DNA of 64,000 nt. Source: Bifidobacterium avesanii. GTDB taxonomy: Bacteria; Actinomycetota; Actinomycetes; Actinomycetales; Bifidobacteriaceae. The stretch is from contig NZ_WBSN01000006.1 in NCBI RefSeq assembly GCF_009299475.1, positions 1 to 64,000 on the forward strand, written 5' to 3'. Numbering within the stretch: position 1 is the stretch's first letter; each line of letters starts with the position of its first letter. Of the stretch, positions 52,578-62,630 are shown one piece after another. The position numbers and the translations under genes are program-made. The notes under the pieces were generated by a model. It was not told the DNA's origin, ran no database searches, and worked only from the letters and a program-made list of their open reading frames with translations.

Positions 52578-54099
52578 GACGCCTCCCCGGTCGGCGCCGG
52601 CACGTCGCGCAGCACGGCGGCCACGGCATCCGCGGCGGTCACCCCGTCGAACGCGGCCGCCGTGCCGAGCATGACGCGATGCGCGAGAGCCGGCACCGCC
52701 AGCGCCGACACGTCACTGGGTGTCACATACGCGCGTCCCTCGGCCGCCGCCATCGCGCGGGCGCAGCGCAGCAGCGCCAACGCCCCGCGGATGGAGGCTC
52801 CCGCCGCCAAATCGTCCCGGTGCCGCGTGGCCTCCACCAGCCGCACGACGTATGCGAGCACGCGGTCGTCGCAGTGGATGCGGGCGATGACGCCTCGCAG
52901 AGCCTCCAACCGTGCGGCGTCCACGACGGGTCTCAGCGTCCGCATGCGGTCCCCGCCCCGTCGCGGCGCAAAATGTCCAGACTCGCCTCGCGGTCGGGGT
53001 GCCCGATCGACGTGGATAACATGAACCGGTCCAGCTGCGCCTCCGGCAGACGGTAGGTGCCGATCTGATCGACGGGATTCTGCGTGGCGACCACCATGAA
53101 CGGCGACGGCACCGCATGGGCGACGCCGTCCACGGTCACATGCCGCTCCTCCATGACCTCCAGCAACGCCGACTGCGTCTTCGGCGACGCGCGGTTGATC
53201 TCGTCGGCGAGCACGATCGACGCGAACACCGGGCCCTTCCTGAACGAGAACGTCCCGGTGTCGCGGTCGAGCACGGTCACGCCGGTCACGTCGCCGGGCA
53301 GCAGATCCGGCGTGAACTGGATGCGGCGGAACGGCATGTCGACCGTCCGGGCCAGCGCCCGCGCCAGCAGCGTCTTGCCGGTGCCGGGCACGTCCTCGAG
53401 GAGCAGATGCCCGCCTGCGAGCAGCGTCAGCAGGCAATGGCGGATGGCCCGTTCCTTGCCCACCACCACCGATCCCACCGCGTCCAACAGCAGTTCGAAC
53501 GTCCGCTGGAACGCGAGCAGCTCCGCGTCGGCCGGCGGGACGGGTGACGCGGAGACCGGATGGGCATCCGGAGGAACGGTCGCATTCGCGGGAACGGCGG
53601 CGATCGCCGGCTCGACGGCAGCGGATGTGGATGCTGGGGGAGCCGTGACGGGAGCTCCGGCGGGATTGCCGTGGACGGGAGGCGATGACGCGCCGGGGCT
53701 GGGCGCCGCACGCCGGGGAACCGCACGGCCCGTGCCCGTCACCCGCGTGGCGTCATTCGCGTCGCTCACGATGGTCCCGTCGTCCCATGCGTCATCCGTT
53801 GCACGCCGCGCCGCATGCCTCATGCGCGGCTTGGCCGGTATAAGCGGCGTGGCCGGTGCGGCTGGTCGGATGCGCGTGGCGTCCGGATCCGTAGCGGCCA
53901 TGCCGGAGATTCGGGTGGCGTCCGGATCCGTCGCGGCGAGTGCGATGCCGGTAATCCTCGTGGCATCCGGGTCCGCCATGCCGCCAATATCGCCTGCATT
54001 GCCTGCATTATTGCCCGCATCATTGCCCGCATCATTGCCCGCATTGCTCATTGCCCGCAGCCGCTCCAATGCCGGGCTGTTCGCAGCGCGCCGGTTCAT
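52574..54099 (-). pseudogene. MoxR AAA+ ATPase, frameshifted (PFNA aaa-atp)
   Basis: The N-terminal 190 residues are disordered, with NAGND repeats and three DPDATRI repeats. The MoxR ATPase core follows, with Walker A DVPGTGKT, Walker [12 protein letters not shown] and [12 protein letters not shown]. The frame stops at 52933 just after DILRRDGAG, but the expected continuation [20 protein letters not shown] runs on in the -1 frame to 52574. The shift falls in the G-tract GGGGCGGGG (plus-strand 52951-52959) and is consistent with loss of one G. It could be a real mutation, a sequencing error or, less likely, programmed frameshifting. MoxR proteins are chaperone-like ATPases acting on DUF58 partners. 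Confidence 0.8.
53990..54060. repeat. 12-bp tandem repeat in the moxR start region
   Basis: On the plus strand GCCCGCATCATT-like units repeat about five times. On the coding strand they encode Asn-Ala-Gly-Asn-Asp-Ala-Gly-Asn. The unit is a multiple of three, so copy-number change would vary the protein length without a frameshift. Confidence 0.65.
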
Positions 54100-57000
54100 G
54101 ATGTCCTCCCCGCGCGGTGCGGCAGTCCGCCGGCCATGGGCGTGAACGCCGACCGCGATGACGTTGACTGCGGTGGCGTTGACGGCGGCAACCCCGATCG
54201 GGCGTTCTGCGCGGCCGGGACGGTCGTCGTGGTCGGAGTGGACGGTCCAACCGGCCTGATGCCGAGCACGGGTTTCGGCTTGCCGGTGCTCGCGGACAGC
54301 GCCGGATCATCCCCGATGACGGCCAGCGTCCATCCCGTCCCGCCCGTGCCCGGCACCGGCGTTGCCTCCGCCGGCAGTCGCACCGTGCGCTGGCCGGGCC
54401 GCCATTCCACCGGTTGCCCGTCAATGGTCAGCGCCATTCGCGCCTGCTGGCCGTACAGCTCGACCGAACCGTTCTCCACGTGCAGCAGACTGCGGTCGTC
54501 GGCGTCCCAGCGCAACGCCATGCGCGGGTCGATCGCGGCCGGCGTCTTGCGCACATACGCACTGCCGGCGCTCACGGCTGGCCCCCTCGTGCCGTTGAGC
54601 GTCTGCGCCACGGCGACCGAACCGCAGGACTTCCACGGCGACAATGCGAACGAGACCGAAGCGTCGCGCTCGCCAGCGGTCATCGGCTCGCGCCCGGCCG
54701 GCGTGACGAGGACGCCGTCGCGCAGTCCCGCGGGCTCCCACCGCACCGTGCACCGGTCGCCCTTGCCGAGCACTTCCACCGCGCGCGGCGGCGGCACCGC
54801 GTAGGACGGCGTCATGGTCGCGGAACCGCTGGCCGCGGAAGCGCCCGGGCGTTCGGGCGCGACGGATGCCGTCACCGTCAGCGGTGCGCCCAGTTCGCGC
54901 TTGTCCAAGGTGAATCGGCCCACGGGCTGCGCGCACGGCAGCGTGCGGGACGCGCCCGCCCGGTCGGCGGCGCCCGACAGCGTCACGGACGCGCATCCGG
55001 CGTTGCGCAGATCGCCCAGCGACACGGTCACGCCGATCGAGGTCGCCTCGCCGCCCGCGCCTTGGTTCAGCGTCACGCTCGGCGGCGTCGGATCGCCCCA
55101 TGGCTTGGCCGCGGCGCTGGGCGGACTGGTCTCACCCTGCCCTGCGCGGTTGCGCGCCATGACGGTGGCGGTGAACGCGGCTCCGTCGGTGATCGATGCG
55201 TCGGGCACCGGCACGCTGGCCGGGGAGGCAGCCGCCTCAACCGACGCCGTGAACCCGTTGCCGCCGCGCACGATCACCGTATAGCCGTCGGGCGGCGTGC
55301 CATCATAGGCGGGCGGCATCCAACTCACCGTGATCCGGCGGTATTCCCCCGTGGCGGTCACCTGTGCGGGCGCCGGCGGCGTGCGGTCCGGTCGTCCCTC
55401 CACGGCGTTCGACGGGACAGACCAGCCGGCATCGTTGCGCGCCTTGACGGTGAAACGGTATTGCATCCCGTTCGTCAGCCCCGTGACGCGGCACACGGTG
55501 CTCGTCGCGCAGGGGAAGGCTCCGCGGGCGTTCCCGGAATCGTACTCCACCAGATATTCCGTAACCGGACTGCCGTTCGCCGCGCCCGGCGTCCACCGGA
55601 GCTCGACCATGCCGTCGCGTCCGTCCTGCGCCACCGGGGACAGCAGGGGAGCGCCCGGCGCCGCCACGACCGTGACGGTGATCGTTCCGGTCACGCGGCG
55701 GGAGACGTCGTGCGTGCCGTCCTCCACGGTGACCAGCACACGTCCCGTTCCGGCCGCCGTTCCCGCCGTCACGGTGACGCCGCCGCTGCCATCGCTGCCG
55801 TCCGCGTCCGCCATCAGCCCGTCCAGGCCCTCGCCGCGCACGCCGACGACCGTCAGCGGCTCATCCGGGAACGGGTTGAACGCCCCGGCCAGAGGCTCCA
55901 CGCGCGCCGACTGGCCGGCAGCCAGCCGGAGTTCCCGATCGGGCACCCGCGCGGTCGGACGCGTGGAGGCGACCACGCGCACGGTCACGCCGGCATGCAC
56001 CGTGCCGCCCGGATAGACGATGTCGATGGGCACGGACGCCATGGTCCCCGCCCGGGCGTCCATGGTCGCGGCCAGCGTGAGCCGGCCGGCCGGAGCGACG
56101 GTTGCGACGACCGGGCCGGAGAGCCCCGGCGAGGCGTACGTATAGCGCGTTTCGTCCTCGTACGCTTCGCGCGGCGCCCGGGTCAGCGCGGTCAGATCGA
56201 TGACGGTCGCGTCCTCGCCGGGCTCCACGTCGACGGTCGCGGACGAGAACGCGGGCGGGGGAACGTCGCGTCCGACCACCGTGATGGGCAGCGTGATCAC
56301 CGCGGTGCGCCGCGCGGTGCCCGCCGGACCGTCCGCGGCGGTGAACGTGATCGATGCCGGTCCCGCATAGTCGGCGGCGGCGGTGAAGCGCAGCGTGCCC
56401 TCGTCCGCAATGAGCTCCCCGCCGTCCGACTTCGTGGCGGTCACCGGCTGCGACGCGTCGACGGTCACGGTTTTGCCGGCGCCCACGCGTACGTGGTCCG
56501 CGATGGGAATCGTGATCGTCTCTCGCGCGTTGACCTGAAGACGCGGCGCCTTCGGACGCGGCGTGGGCGGGAACGCGCCGTACGCCGGAACGTGGATGAA
56601 CGCGGTGGCGGTGAGCCCGTGCGTCGTGTTGGCTACCGTGTACGGCACGGCCCGCGCTTGGTCGGTCAGCTCGATGCGCAGCGTGGTGCCCCCGATCGTC
56701 CGCGCATGCGCCGCCGCGGATTCGTGCACGCCCACGGACAACTCGTCCATGCCGCCGGACGGGTTGGCGATCCACGGCGACACGTCCACGTCGACGCTGC
56801 GCTTGTCGATGGTGGCGGCCGGCGGCACGCGGTAGTCGTAGGCGTCCGGCGGTTCGATCGGCGCCCGCGGATCGACGTGCACGGTCAGCATGGCGGTGCT
56901 CGTGAGGCCGGCGGCGGTGCGCGCGGCATAGACGATCCGCGCGTCGCCGGGCTCGCCTGGCGTGACGAAGCACAAGGCCCGCCCGCAGACATGCGCCTCG

Positions 57001-60000
57001 ACGTCCGTCCGCGGCTCGACGGTCACGGTCAGCGGTTCGTCGTCGTCCGCAAGATCGTTGGCCGTCACCGCCACGCTCGCCTCGGTGCCCGGACGCAGCG
57101 TGATCTCGTCGTCGCGGGCGTGCACGCCGCTCCCGCCGCCGTCGGGCACCACGCCGACGCGCACCTGCGCCTGCGCGCGCTGCCCGGTCCAGTCCTCCAC
57201 GGCGTAGCTGAACGTGTCCGTGCCCGCGGAATCCGGATACGCCTCGTACACCAGCGCGTCGGCCTGCGTCTCCACAATGCGGCCGAGTTTCGGCGCCGCA
57301 TTGCCCAAGCCCAGCAGCGTCACGTCGTCGCCGTCGGCGTCGATGCCGGCGAGCGCGATCGGAATGCGCACGCTGCGCCCGGCGGCCGTCTGAGCTTCCA
57401 CGCGCTTCGGGCGCGGCGGGGCCTTGTTCCCGGCGTCGGCGGCGTGCACGTCGAACGTGACCGTGCCGGACGCCGTGGCGCCATGGACGTCCTCTACGGT
57501 GTACGTGGCCTTGTACGCGCCCGGCGTCTCCGGCGCCTGATAGCGCACGGCGTCACCGGTCACGAACGCCAAGCCCCGGAACGCGTCGTCCGCGGCCAGC
57601 TCACCGGTCAGCCGCACGTCGCCATCCGAACCGGACGCATGATCCGTCACCTTCGCCTCCACGATTCCCCCGGCGCGCACCGGCACCGTGAAATCCTCGG
57701 CCCTCGGCGGCTGGACCGCCGCATCCGCGCGGGGCGGATGGACCGTGATTGTGCCCTGTGCGGTCCCGCGCGCGTTCGCCGCGACGTACGTCACCGCAAC
57801 CGGGGCCTCGGGAACGCTCCGCGCCTGAATCACGACGCGCCGATGGTCGATCACGGCCACGTCCAAGGCGCCCGCGCCGTCCTCCGCCTGCGCCCGCAGG
57901 ACCGCGAGCACCCCGCCGGCCGGATCGCGGTCGTTCGCCAACGGCTCCACCATGGCGGCATGCGAGGCATCCAGCAGCGCCACGTCGTTGACCGCCACGG
58001 GCGGATCGTCGTTTTCCTCGGGCGCTTCGGCCTCAACGCGCAGCAGCCCCTGGGCGGCCTTGTCACCTTGCGTCGCGACGTATGGCACGTCGTATGCGCC
58101 CGGGCGCTGCGCGCGGAGCGTCACCGTCAGCGCTTCGGCGTCCATCGTCGCGGTCATGCCGTCCGGCGGCGTCACGTCCCGCAACACGGGCGATTGCGCG
58201 GACGTGCCGTGCACGTAGGGCGCCAGATCGACGTCCGTCTCCTCGTTCACGCGCACGGCGGCCAGCGACGGGTCGGTTTCGGGCGGCAGCGAACCGACGT
58301 CGCGCACGGCGAACAGCACGGTGCCGGTGGCGGTCAGCCGTCCGTCGGACACCGTCACCTGCACGCTCGCCAGCCCGTTCGCCGCGCCGCCGGCATGAAA
58401 CGCCAGCTGTCCGTCGGCGCGCGAGGACACCGTGGCCCGTCCGCCGTCAAGCATCCGGGCAGCGACCAGCGTCAGCGCGTCCCCGTCAGCGTCCATGAAA
58501 CCGTCCAAGGCGTTGACGGTCCGCGTCGCGCCCCGCTCCACGTCGTATTCCGGTGGCGCGTCCACCTGCTCCGGCGGTGCGTTCCCGTCGTCGCGCAGCC
58601 GCAGCGTGACCGTGGCGGACGCCGTCTGCCCGTGTCCGTCGTCGATCGCATACGCGAATCGCACGTCGCCCGCCGCGGCCCGCGAGGCGTCCAGTTGCAG
58701 ATAACGGCCGTCGAACGCCGGAGAGACGGCCACGTCATCCCGCCCCGGCGCGGTCAGGGAAGACACGCGCAGCACCGCGCAGCCGGCGAGTTCGTCGTTG
58801 CGCAGCACGTCCAGCAGCATGCGGGTTCCGGGACGCACGCCGAACTCGTCGTCCGTCGCGCGGATCGGGGCGGATTGCGCGGCGCAGTCGTCGTCGAATT
58901 CGTGGCGGTATTTTGCCGATTGCGCGCCGTTCCGCCGTTGCCCGTCGCCGTCCTCCGTCTGCGGCGACTGCCACGCCACGGCGAGCGTCTCCGGGGAGAC
59001 GCTAGGCCGCCACGCCTTGCCCGCGGCGACGTCGTTGAGCAGCACCAGCCGATGGTTGACGCGGAAGACGAGCCGGTCGCTCGCACCGACGTTCCGCAGT
59101 GTGCCGAAATCCGCGTCGTCGCTGGCGTCCGGCCCCCGCAGCGCCAGATAATTCCGCGCCGGCTGGGCCCACGCCGCATGCACCGTGCCCTGCGACGAGA
59201 CGGGCACGGCCGGCCGCCCGCTGCCGCCGTTCGCCAGAAATCGCGTCGACCCCCGGTCCAGATCCACCACGTATACGCCGCCCGTTCCCGCGACGGCCGC
59301 CCAACCGCGCTGTTCGCCGTCCACGGGCGGCGTCTGCAACGCATAGCCGACGTCCGCCGTGGTCCCGTTCCCGTCGCCTTCGCCGTCGAGCGCCACGCGT
59401 CCGCCGGGCCACAGCGCTTCGTCGCCGGCGACGATCACCGGCACGCCGCCCACCACGGTCAAGGCGTCGGCTACCAGCCGTCGTCCGCCGGTCAGCGAGC
59501 CGAGTTCGCGCGGCTGGCCGTCTCCGGGCGCGATCGCGAGCACCATGCCGTCCCCGGGCCGGTAGCCGTACGCCGTGCCGGCGGCGTCCACGGCGATGCG
59601 GCCGCCCCTGCCGAGCGTCATGCGCACGGGACCGGAGCGCGAATCCGCGGCGGCGAGATCGGATGCGGGGGAGAGCCGCACGTCGCCCGTGGCGGCGTCC
59701 ACCGCCGCCAGCCAGCCGCCGTTGAGCGCCAGCGTGCCACGGGAATCGATGCGCGCGGTGGACGCATCGGCCAGAGTCGCCGCGTGGATCGCACGCGCCT
59801 CGCCATCGGCGTCGATGACCGTGGCGCCATCGTGCTGCAGGACGTCGAACCGCGCCGCCTCCACGCTGACGGCGGCGTCAGAGGCCTCCGCGCGCACGTT
59901 GTAGCGCACCGCGCTGCGGTCGGTCAGCGACGTGAGCCATACGGTGCCGTCGTCCAGATGCACCTGCCTGCGGGTGACGGACGCGGCAAGCGCCGTGCCA

Positions 60001-60101
60001 ACGACGACGACCGCGAACAGCAGCAGGGCCGCGACGGGAACCAGCCGGCGCGGACGGGCCGGACGGTGTGAACGGATGGGAAAACGACATGAGGGAACCA
60101 T
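54096..60101 (-). CDS. Giant fibronectin type III surface protein (PFNA fn3)
   Basis: About 2001 residues. A basic N-terminus and one membrane segment (about 20-40) anchor it, followed by a beta-propeller-like region (to about 400), a long series of Ig-like and cadherin-like domains with DxDGD calcium-type motifs (such as [12 protein letters not shown]), and two FN3 domains near 1500-1690 ([39 protein letters not shown]). Bifidobacterial fn3 proteins of this cluster are thought to face the host and have been proposed to bind cytokines. ATG 60101 has GAGG 9 nt upstream; GTG 60137 is possible. The gene overlaps moxR by 4 nt. Confidence 0.85.
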   Translation of the reverse strand: MVPSCRFPIRSHRPARPRRLVPVAALLLFAVVVVGTALAASVTRRQVHLDDGTVWLTSLTDRSAVRYNVRAEASDAAVSVEAARFDVLQHDGATVIDADGEARAIHAATLADASTARIDSRGTLALNGGWLAAVDAATGDVRLSPASDLAAADSRSGPVRMTLGRGGRIAVDAAGTAYGYRPGDGMVLAIAPGDGQPRELGSLTGGRRLVADALTVVGGVPVIVAGDEALWPGGRVALDGEGDGNGTTADVGYALQTPPVDGEQRGWAAVAGTGGVYVVDLDRGSTRFLANGGSGRPAVPVSSQGTVHAAWAQPARNYLALRGPDASDDADFGTLRNVGASDRLVFRVNHRLVLLNDVAAGKAWRPSVSPETLAVAWQSPQTEDGDGQRRNGAQSAKYRHEFDDDCAAQSAPIRATDDEFGVRPGTRMLLDVLRNDELAGCAVLRVSSLTAPGRDDVAVSPAFDGRYLQLDASRAAAGDVRFAYAIDDGHGQTASATVTLRLRDDGNAPPEQVDAPPEYDVERGATRTVNALDGFMDADGDALTLVAARMLDGGRATVSSRADGQLAFHAGGAANGLASVQVTVSDGRLTATGTVLFAVRDVGSLPPETDPSLAAVRVNEETDVDLAPYVHGTSAQSPVLRDVTPPDGMTATMDAEALTVTLRAQRPGAYDVPYVATQGDKAAQGLLRVEAEAPEENDDPPVAVNDVALLDASHAAMVEPLANDRDPAGGVLAVLRAQAEDGAGALDVAVIDHRRVVIQARSVPEAPVAVTYVAANARGTAQGTITVHPPRADAAVQPPRAEDFTVPVRAGGIVEAKVTDHASGSDGDVRLTGELAADDAFRGLAFVTGDAVRYQAPETPGAYKATYTVEDVHGATASGTVTFDVHAADAGNKAPPRPKRVEAQTAAGRSVRIPIALAGIDADGDDVTLLGLGNAAPKLGRIVETQADALVYEAYPDSAGTDTFSYAVEDWTGQRAQAQVRVGVVPDGGGSGVHARDDEITLRPGTEASVAVTANDLADDDEPLTVTVEPRTDVEAHVCGRALCFVTPGEPGDARIVYAARTAAGLTSTAMLTVHVDPRAPIEPPDAYDYRVPPAATIDKRSVDVDVSPWIANPSGGMDELSVGVHESAAAHARTIGGTTLRIELTDQARAVPYTVANTTHGLTATAFIHVPAYGAFPPTPRPKAPRLQVNARETITIPIADHVRVGAGKTVTVDASQPVTATKSDGGELIADEGTLRFTAAADYAGPASITFTAADGPAGTARRTAVITLPITVVGRDVPPPAFSSATVDVEPGEDATVIDLTALTRAPREAYEDETRYTYASPGLSGPVVATVAPAGRLTLAATMDARAGTMASVPIDIVYPGGTVHAGVTVRVVASTRPTARVPDRELRLAAGQSARVEPLAGAFNPFPDEPLTVVGVRGEGLDGLMADADGSDGSGGVTVTAGTAAGTGRVLVTVEDGTHDVSRRVTGTITVTVVAAPGAPLLSPVAQDGRDGMVELRWTPGAANGSPVTEYLVEYDSGNARGAFPCATSTVCRVTGLTNGMQYRFTVKARNDAGWSVPSNAVEGRPDRTPPAPAQVTATGEYRRITVSWMPPAYDGTPPDGYTVIVRGGNGFTASVEAAASPASVPVPDASITDGAAFTATVMARNRAGQGETSPPSAAAKPWGDPTPPSVTLNQGAGGEATSIGVTVSLGDLRNAGCASVTLSGAADRAGASRTLPCAQPVGRFTLDKRELGAPLTVTASVAPERPGASAASGSATMTPSYAVPPPRAVEVLGKGDRCTVRWEPAGLRDGVLVTPAGREPMTAGERDASVSFALSPWKSCGSVAVAQTLNGTRGPAVSAGSAYVRKTPAAIDPRMALRWDADDRSLLHVENGSVELYGQQARMALTIDGQPVEWRPGQRTVRLPAEATPVPGTGGTGWTLAVIGDDPALSASTGKPKPVLGIRPVGPSTPTTTTVPAAQNARSGLPPSTPPQSTSSRSAFTPMAGGLPHRAGRTS

Positions 60102-60178
60102 GGAAATCAGCCTCGATTTTCTGTTGTTATCCCTCACCGCCCAACGTATCGGCAGGTGTGTACCGGCGGCGCGGAATC

Positions 60179-61309
60179 CTACGAGGCGGCGGATTCGCCC
60201 GGCGTGTCCTTCAGAGGCAGGGGCACGGGCGAGTCCGAGGGCGGGACGGAAGGGCCCGGCGCCTCGACGGTGACGCCGGCGGGCACCGAATCGACGCGGC
60301 GCAGGACGGCCGGGACGGCCACGCCCGCGCCGAGCGCGAGCAATGCCGCCACGGCCGTGCTAATTGCGACGGCGCGCGTCCACGAGGGACTCCGCCGCGA
60401 GGAGCGGGATGCCGGGTGGTCCGGCGAAACGGAACCGGTCCGCAGCGCGGAGCCGGGCGGGACCCGCATCTCAAGCCGCGCCGCGATGCGCGGCGGATAC
60501 GCCGGCTCCCCGTCCGCGACCAACGGCGTGACCCCGCCGAACGCCAGCCATTGCGCGGTCTGCAACCCTCGCGCGAACTCCAGCGCCGAATACGGCCGGT
60601 CCGCGGGATTCGCGCTCAGCGCCGGGGCCAGCGCGCGGGAGACGGCCGGCGGCACGGTCGGTTCGCCGCGAACGTCCTCGGCGTCGCGCGGCGGACGGCC
60701 CGTCATCAGGGCGAACAGCGACGCGGCCAGCGAATACAGGTCCGTCGACTCATCGCCGCCGGACCGGCCGCCCAGCACCTCCGGCGCGGCCCACGGTTCG
60801 GAATGGCCCGTGGCGACGGCTACGTCGTACACGCTGGCGGCGACGCCGAAATCGGCGAGCAGCGGCGAACCGTCCGCGGCGAACAGGATGTTGGCCGGCT
60901 TGACGTCCCGATGCGTGACGCCGAGGCGATGCGCGGCCAGCAGTGCGCCGGACAGACGCACACCCACGTCCAGCGCCTCGGCGGGACCGAGCGGGCTCCC
61001 GGCCATGAGCTGCCGGCCGTTGCCGCCGGGCGCGAACTCCAGCGCCAGATACGGGCGTCCGTCCGCTGCCACGCCGGCTCCCAGCACCGTGAGAATGCTC
61101 GGATGCGCGGATAGTTCGGACAGCACCTCGGCCTCCGCGAGGAACCGCCTCGCCTCTTCGTCGTCGGCGCGCCGCCGGGCCAGTTTGACGGCCACCTCGC
61201 GGCCAGAGGGGACGTGCCGGCACAGCCACACTTCGGCGGTCGTGCCGACGCCCAGTCTCCGCAGCGGCGCATACCCGCCGCTTGCCAAAACCGCGATCGC
61301 ATCGTCCAT
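60179..61309 (-). CDS. pkb2: Eukaryotic-type Ser/Thr protein kinase (PFNA pkb2)
   Basis: A 376-residue transmembrane kinase. The kinase domain (about 10-265) has the glycine loop LGVGTTAEVW, VAVKLAR, catalytic THRDVKPANI, DFG and a PE motif in WAAPEVLGG. A membrane segment lies near 318-340, followed by a short extracellular Pro-rich tail without PASTA repeats. It is the first gene of the minus-strand cluster and probably phosphorylates envelope proteins; the DATRI threonines in MoxR are candidate sites (inference). ATG 61309 has AAGGAG 6 nt upstream and is preferred over GTG 61342. Confidence 0.88.
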   Translation of the reverse strand: MDDAIAVLASGGYAPLRRLGVGTTAEVWLCRHVPSGREVAVKLARRRADDEEARRFLAEAEVLSELSAHPSILTVLGAGVAADGRPYLALEFAPGGNGRQLMAGSPLGPAEALDVGVRLSGALLAAHRLGVTHRDVKPANILFAADGSPLLADFGVAASVYDVAVATGHSEPWAAPEVLGGRSGGDESTDLYSLAASLFALMTGRPPRDAEDVRGEPTVPPAVSRALAPALSANPADRPYSALEFARGLQTAQWLAFGGVTPLVADGEPAYPPRIAARLEMRVPPGSALRTGSVSPDHPASRSSRRSPSWTRAVAISTAVAALLALGAGVAVPAVLRRVDSVPAGVTVEAPGPSVPPSDSPVPLPLKDTPGESAAS

Positions 61310-61334
61310 GGCGTCTCCTTCGCCGTCATCCCTC

Positions 61335-61351
61335 GGCTCCACTGTGGAGCC
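61335..61351. promoter_or_regulatory. Palindrome upstream of pkb2
   Basis: GGCTCCAC-T-GTGGAGCC is a perfect 8-bp inverted repeat around one base, in the divergent region between the kinase gene and the zinc-ribbon gene. It could be an operator for the cluster. No -10/-35 was placed. Confidence 0.35.
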
Positions 61352-61457
61352 GCCCGTCGGACATTAACGGGGAACGCAAGCGTGGAACGGTATGATGGCA
61401 GCAACGTCACGTTGCCGTGGCGCGTCGATGCACGTTCAACGCGCAAAGGAGTACCCC

Positions 61458-62513
61458 ATGAAGATTTGTTCCGGATGCGGGATCGACAACCCCGCCGAAG
61501 CCAAGTTCTGCCGTTCCTGCGGCCAGCCGTTCCCCGAGGACGCGCCCGCCGCCCAGACTCCCGCCCCCGCCGTTTCCGCGCCGGAACCGGAGCCGGCCGT
61601 GGATGCGCCGGCCTCGCCGTACGTGCCGCCGCAACCCGAGGTCCCCTCCTACCAGCCGGCTCCGCAGCCCGTGCAGCAGGTTCCGCAGGCCCAGCCCGTT
61701 CCGCCGGTCCAGCCCGAGCCGCAGGCGGCCTACGGCTACGCGCCCGCGCCGGACTACGGCCAGCCGCAGGGATACGCCACCGGCCCGATTCCGACGCCGG
61801 GACCGGCCGCCCCGGGCGCGGCTCCGCAGCCTGCGCCGCCCGCCCAGCCGACCCAGCCCAGCCAGGCGGGCGTCGAGGCGCAGGCGTTCGGCCGCTGGCT
61901 GCTCGACTCGCTCAAAGCTCCGTCGAAGGTGTTCAAGACGCAGGTGTGGTGGTCGTTCGTGGTCACCGTCGTCACCGCCCTGATCATGAGCCTGATCACC
62001 TACACGTGGACGGCCAAGGCGTACAGCGGCGTCAACAGCTGGACCAACCAGCTGAGCGCGGCGCTCGGCGGCTCCTACCGCTCGTCCGCGGCCCCGTCCG
62101 CGACGGTGTGGCTCAAGGCGTGGCTCGCCTTCCTTATCCTCCTGTATGTGGCGGTCGTCATCGCGTTCATCGGCCGCAAGCTGTTCGGCGACCCGATTTC
62201 GTTCCTCGCGCTGCACGACCAGTTCGCCCAGCGCCTGCTGCCGTTCGTCGTCCTTGACCTGGCCGCCCTGCTGCTCTCGCTCGTCGGCGCGATCGCCGTC
62301 GCCGCGCTGCTGTTCTCGCTCGGCTTCATGGTCGTGCTGCTCGTGCTGCCCGGCGCGATCATCGCCACCGGCGAGAACCACCGCAAGCTCGACTCCTACT
62401 GGCTATGGCTCATCGCCATCGTGATCGCCGTCGTCGTGCTGCTGCTCGGCCTCATGCTCGCCGGTTCCATCGGCGGGTCCGCGGTCAGCGACGCGGTGCG
62501 GTTCTCCTACTGA
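61458..62513 (+). CDS. Zinc-ribbon, multi-span membrane protein
   Basis: A 351-residue protein. An N-terminal zinc ribbon (CSGCGIDNPAEAKFCRSCGQ) is followed by about 120 residues of Pro/Ala/Gln-rich linker and then five or so membrane spans from about 170 to the end. It is divergent from the kinase cluster and separated by 148 bp. Function is unknown; zinc-ribbon membrane proteins of this kind are common in Gram-positive bacteria, often near envelope genes. AAAGGAG is 7 nt before ATG 61458. A hairpin follows. Confidence 0.75.
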   Translation: MKICSGCGIDNPAEAKFCRSCGQPFPEDAPAAQTPAPAVSAPEPEPAVDAPASPYVPPQPEVPSYQPAPQPVQQVPQAQPVPPVQPEPQAAYGYAPAPDYGQPQGYATGPIPTPGPAAPGAAPQPAPPAQPTQPSQAGVEAQAFGRWLLDSLKAPSKVFKTQVWWSFVVTVVTALIMSLITYTWTAKAYSGVNSWTNQLSAALGGSYRSSAAPSATVWLKAWLAFLILLYVAVVIAFIGRKLFGDPISFLALHDQFAQRLLPFVVLDLAALLLSLVGAIAVAALLFSLGFMVVLLVLPGAIIATGENHRKLDSYWLWLIAIVIAVVVLLLGLMLAGSIGGSAVSDAVRFSY

Positions 62514-62530
62514 CGCGCCCGCTTGGTGCA

Positions 62531-62580
62531 GCCGATGACCGCCGCCCGTCGAAGAGAGACCTCGGGCGGCGGTCATCGGC
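62531..62580 (+). terminator. Hairpin between the zinc-ribbon genes
   Basis: An 18-bp perfect stem beginning GCCGATGACCGCCGCCCG and closed by its complement surrounds a 14-nt loop. It ends about 50 bp before the next start and has no T-tract. Confidence 0.6.
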
Positions 62581-62630
62581 TCTGCGCGCATGAAGAACGA
62601 CGAGAACAAAGAGAGAAGAAGGAAACGCCC

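Noticed and set aside
54414-60071. Very long open frame antisense to the FN3 gene
   Set aside because: Arg/Gly/His-rich shadow of a high-GC gene with no domain motifs.
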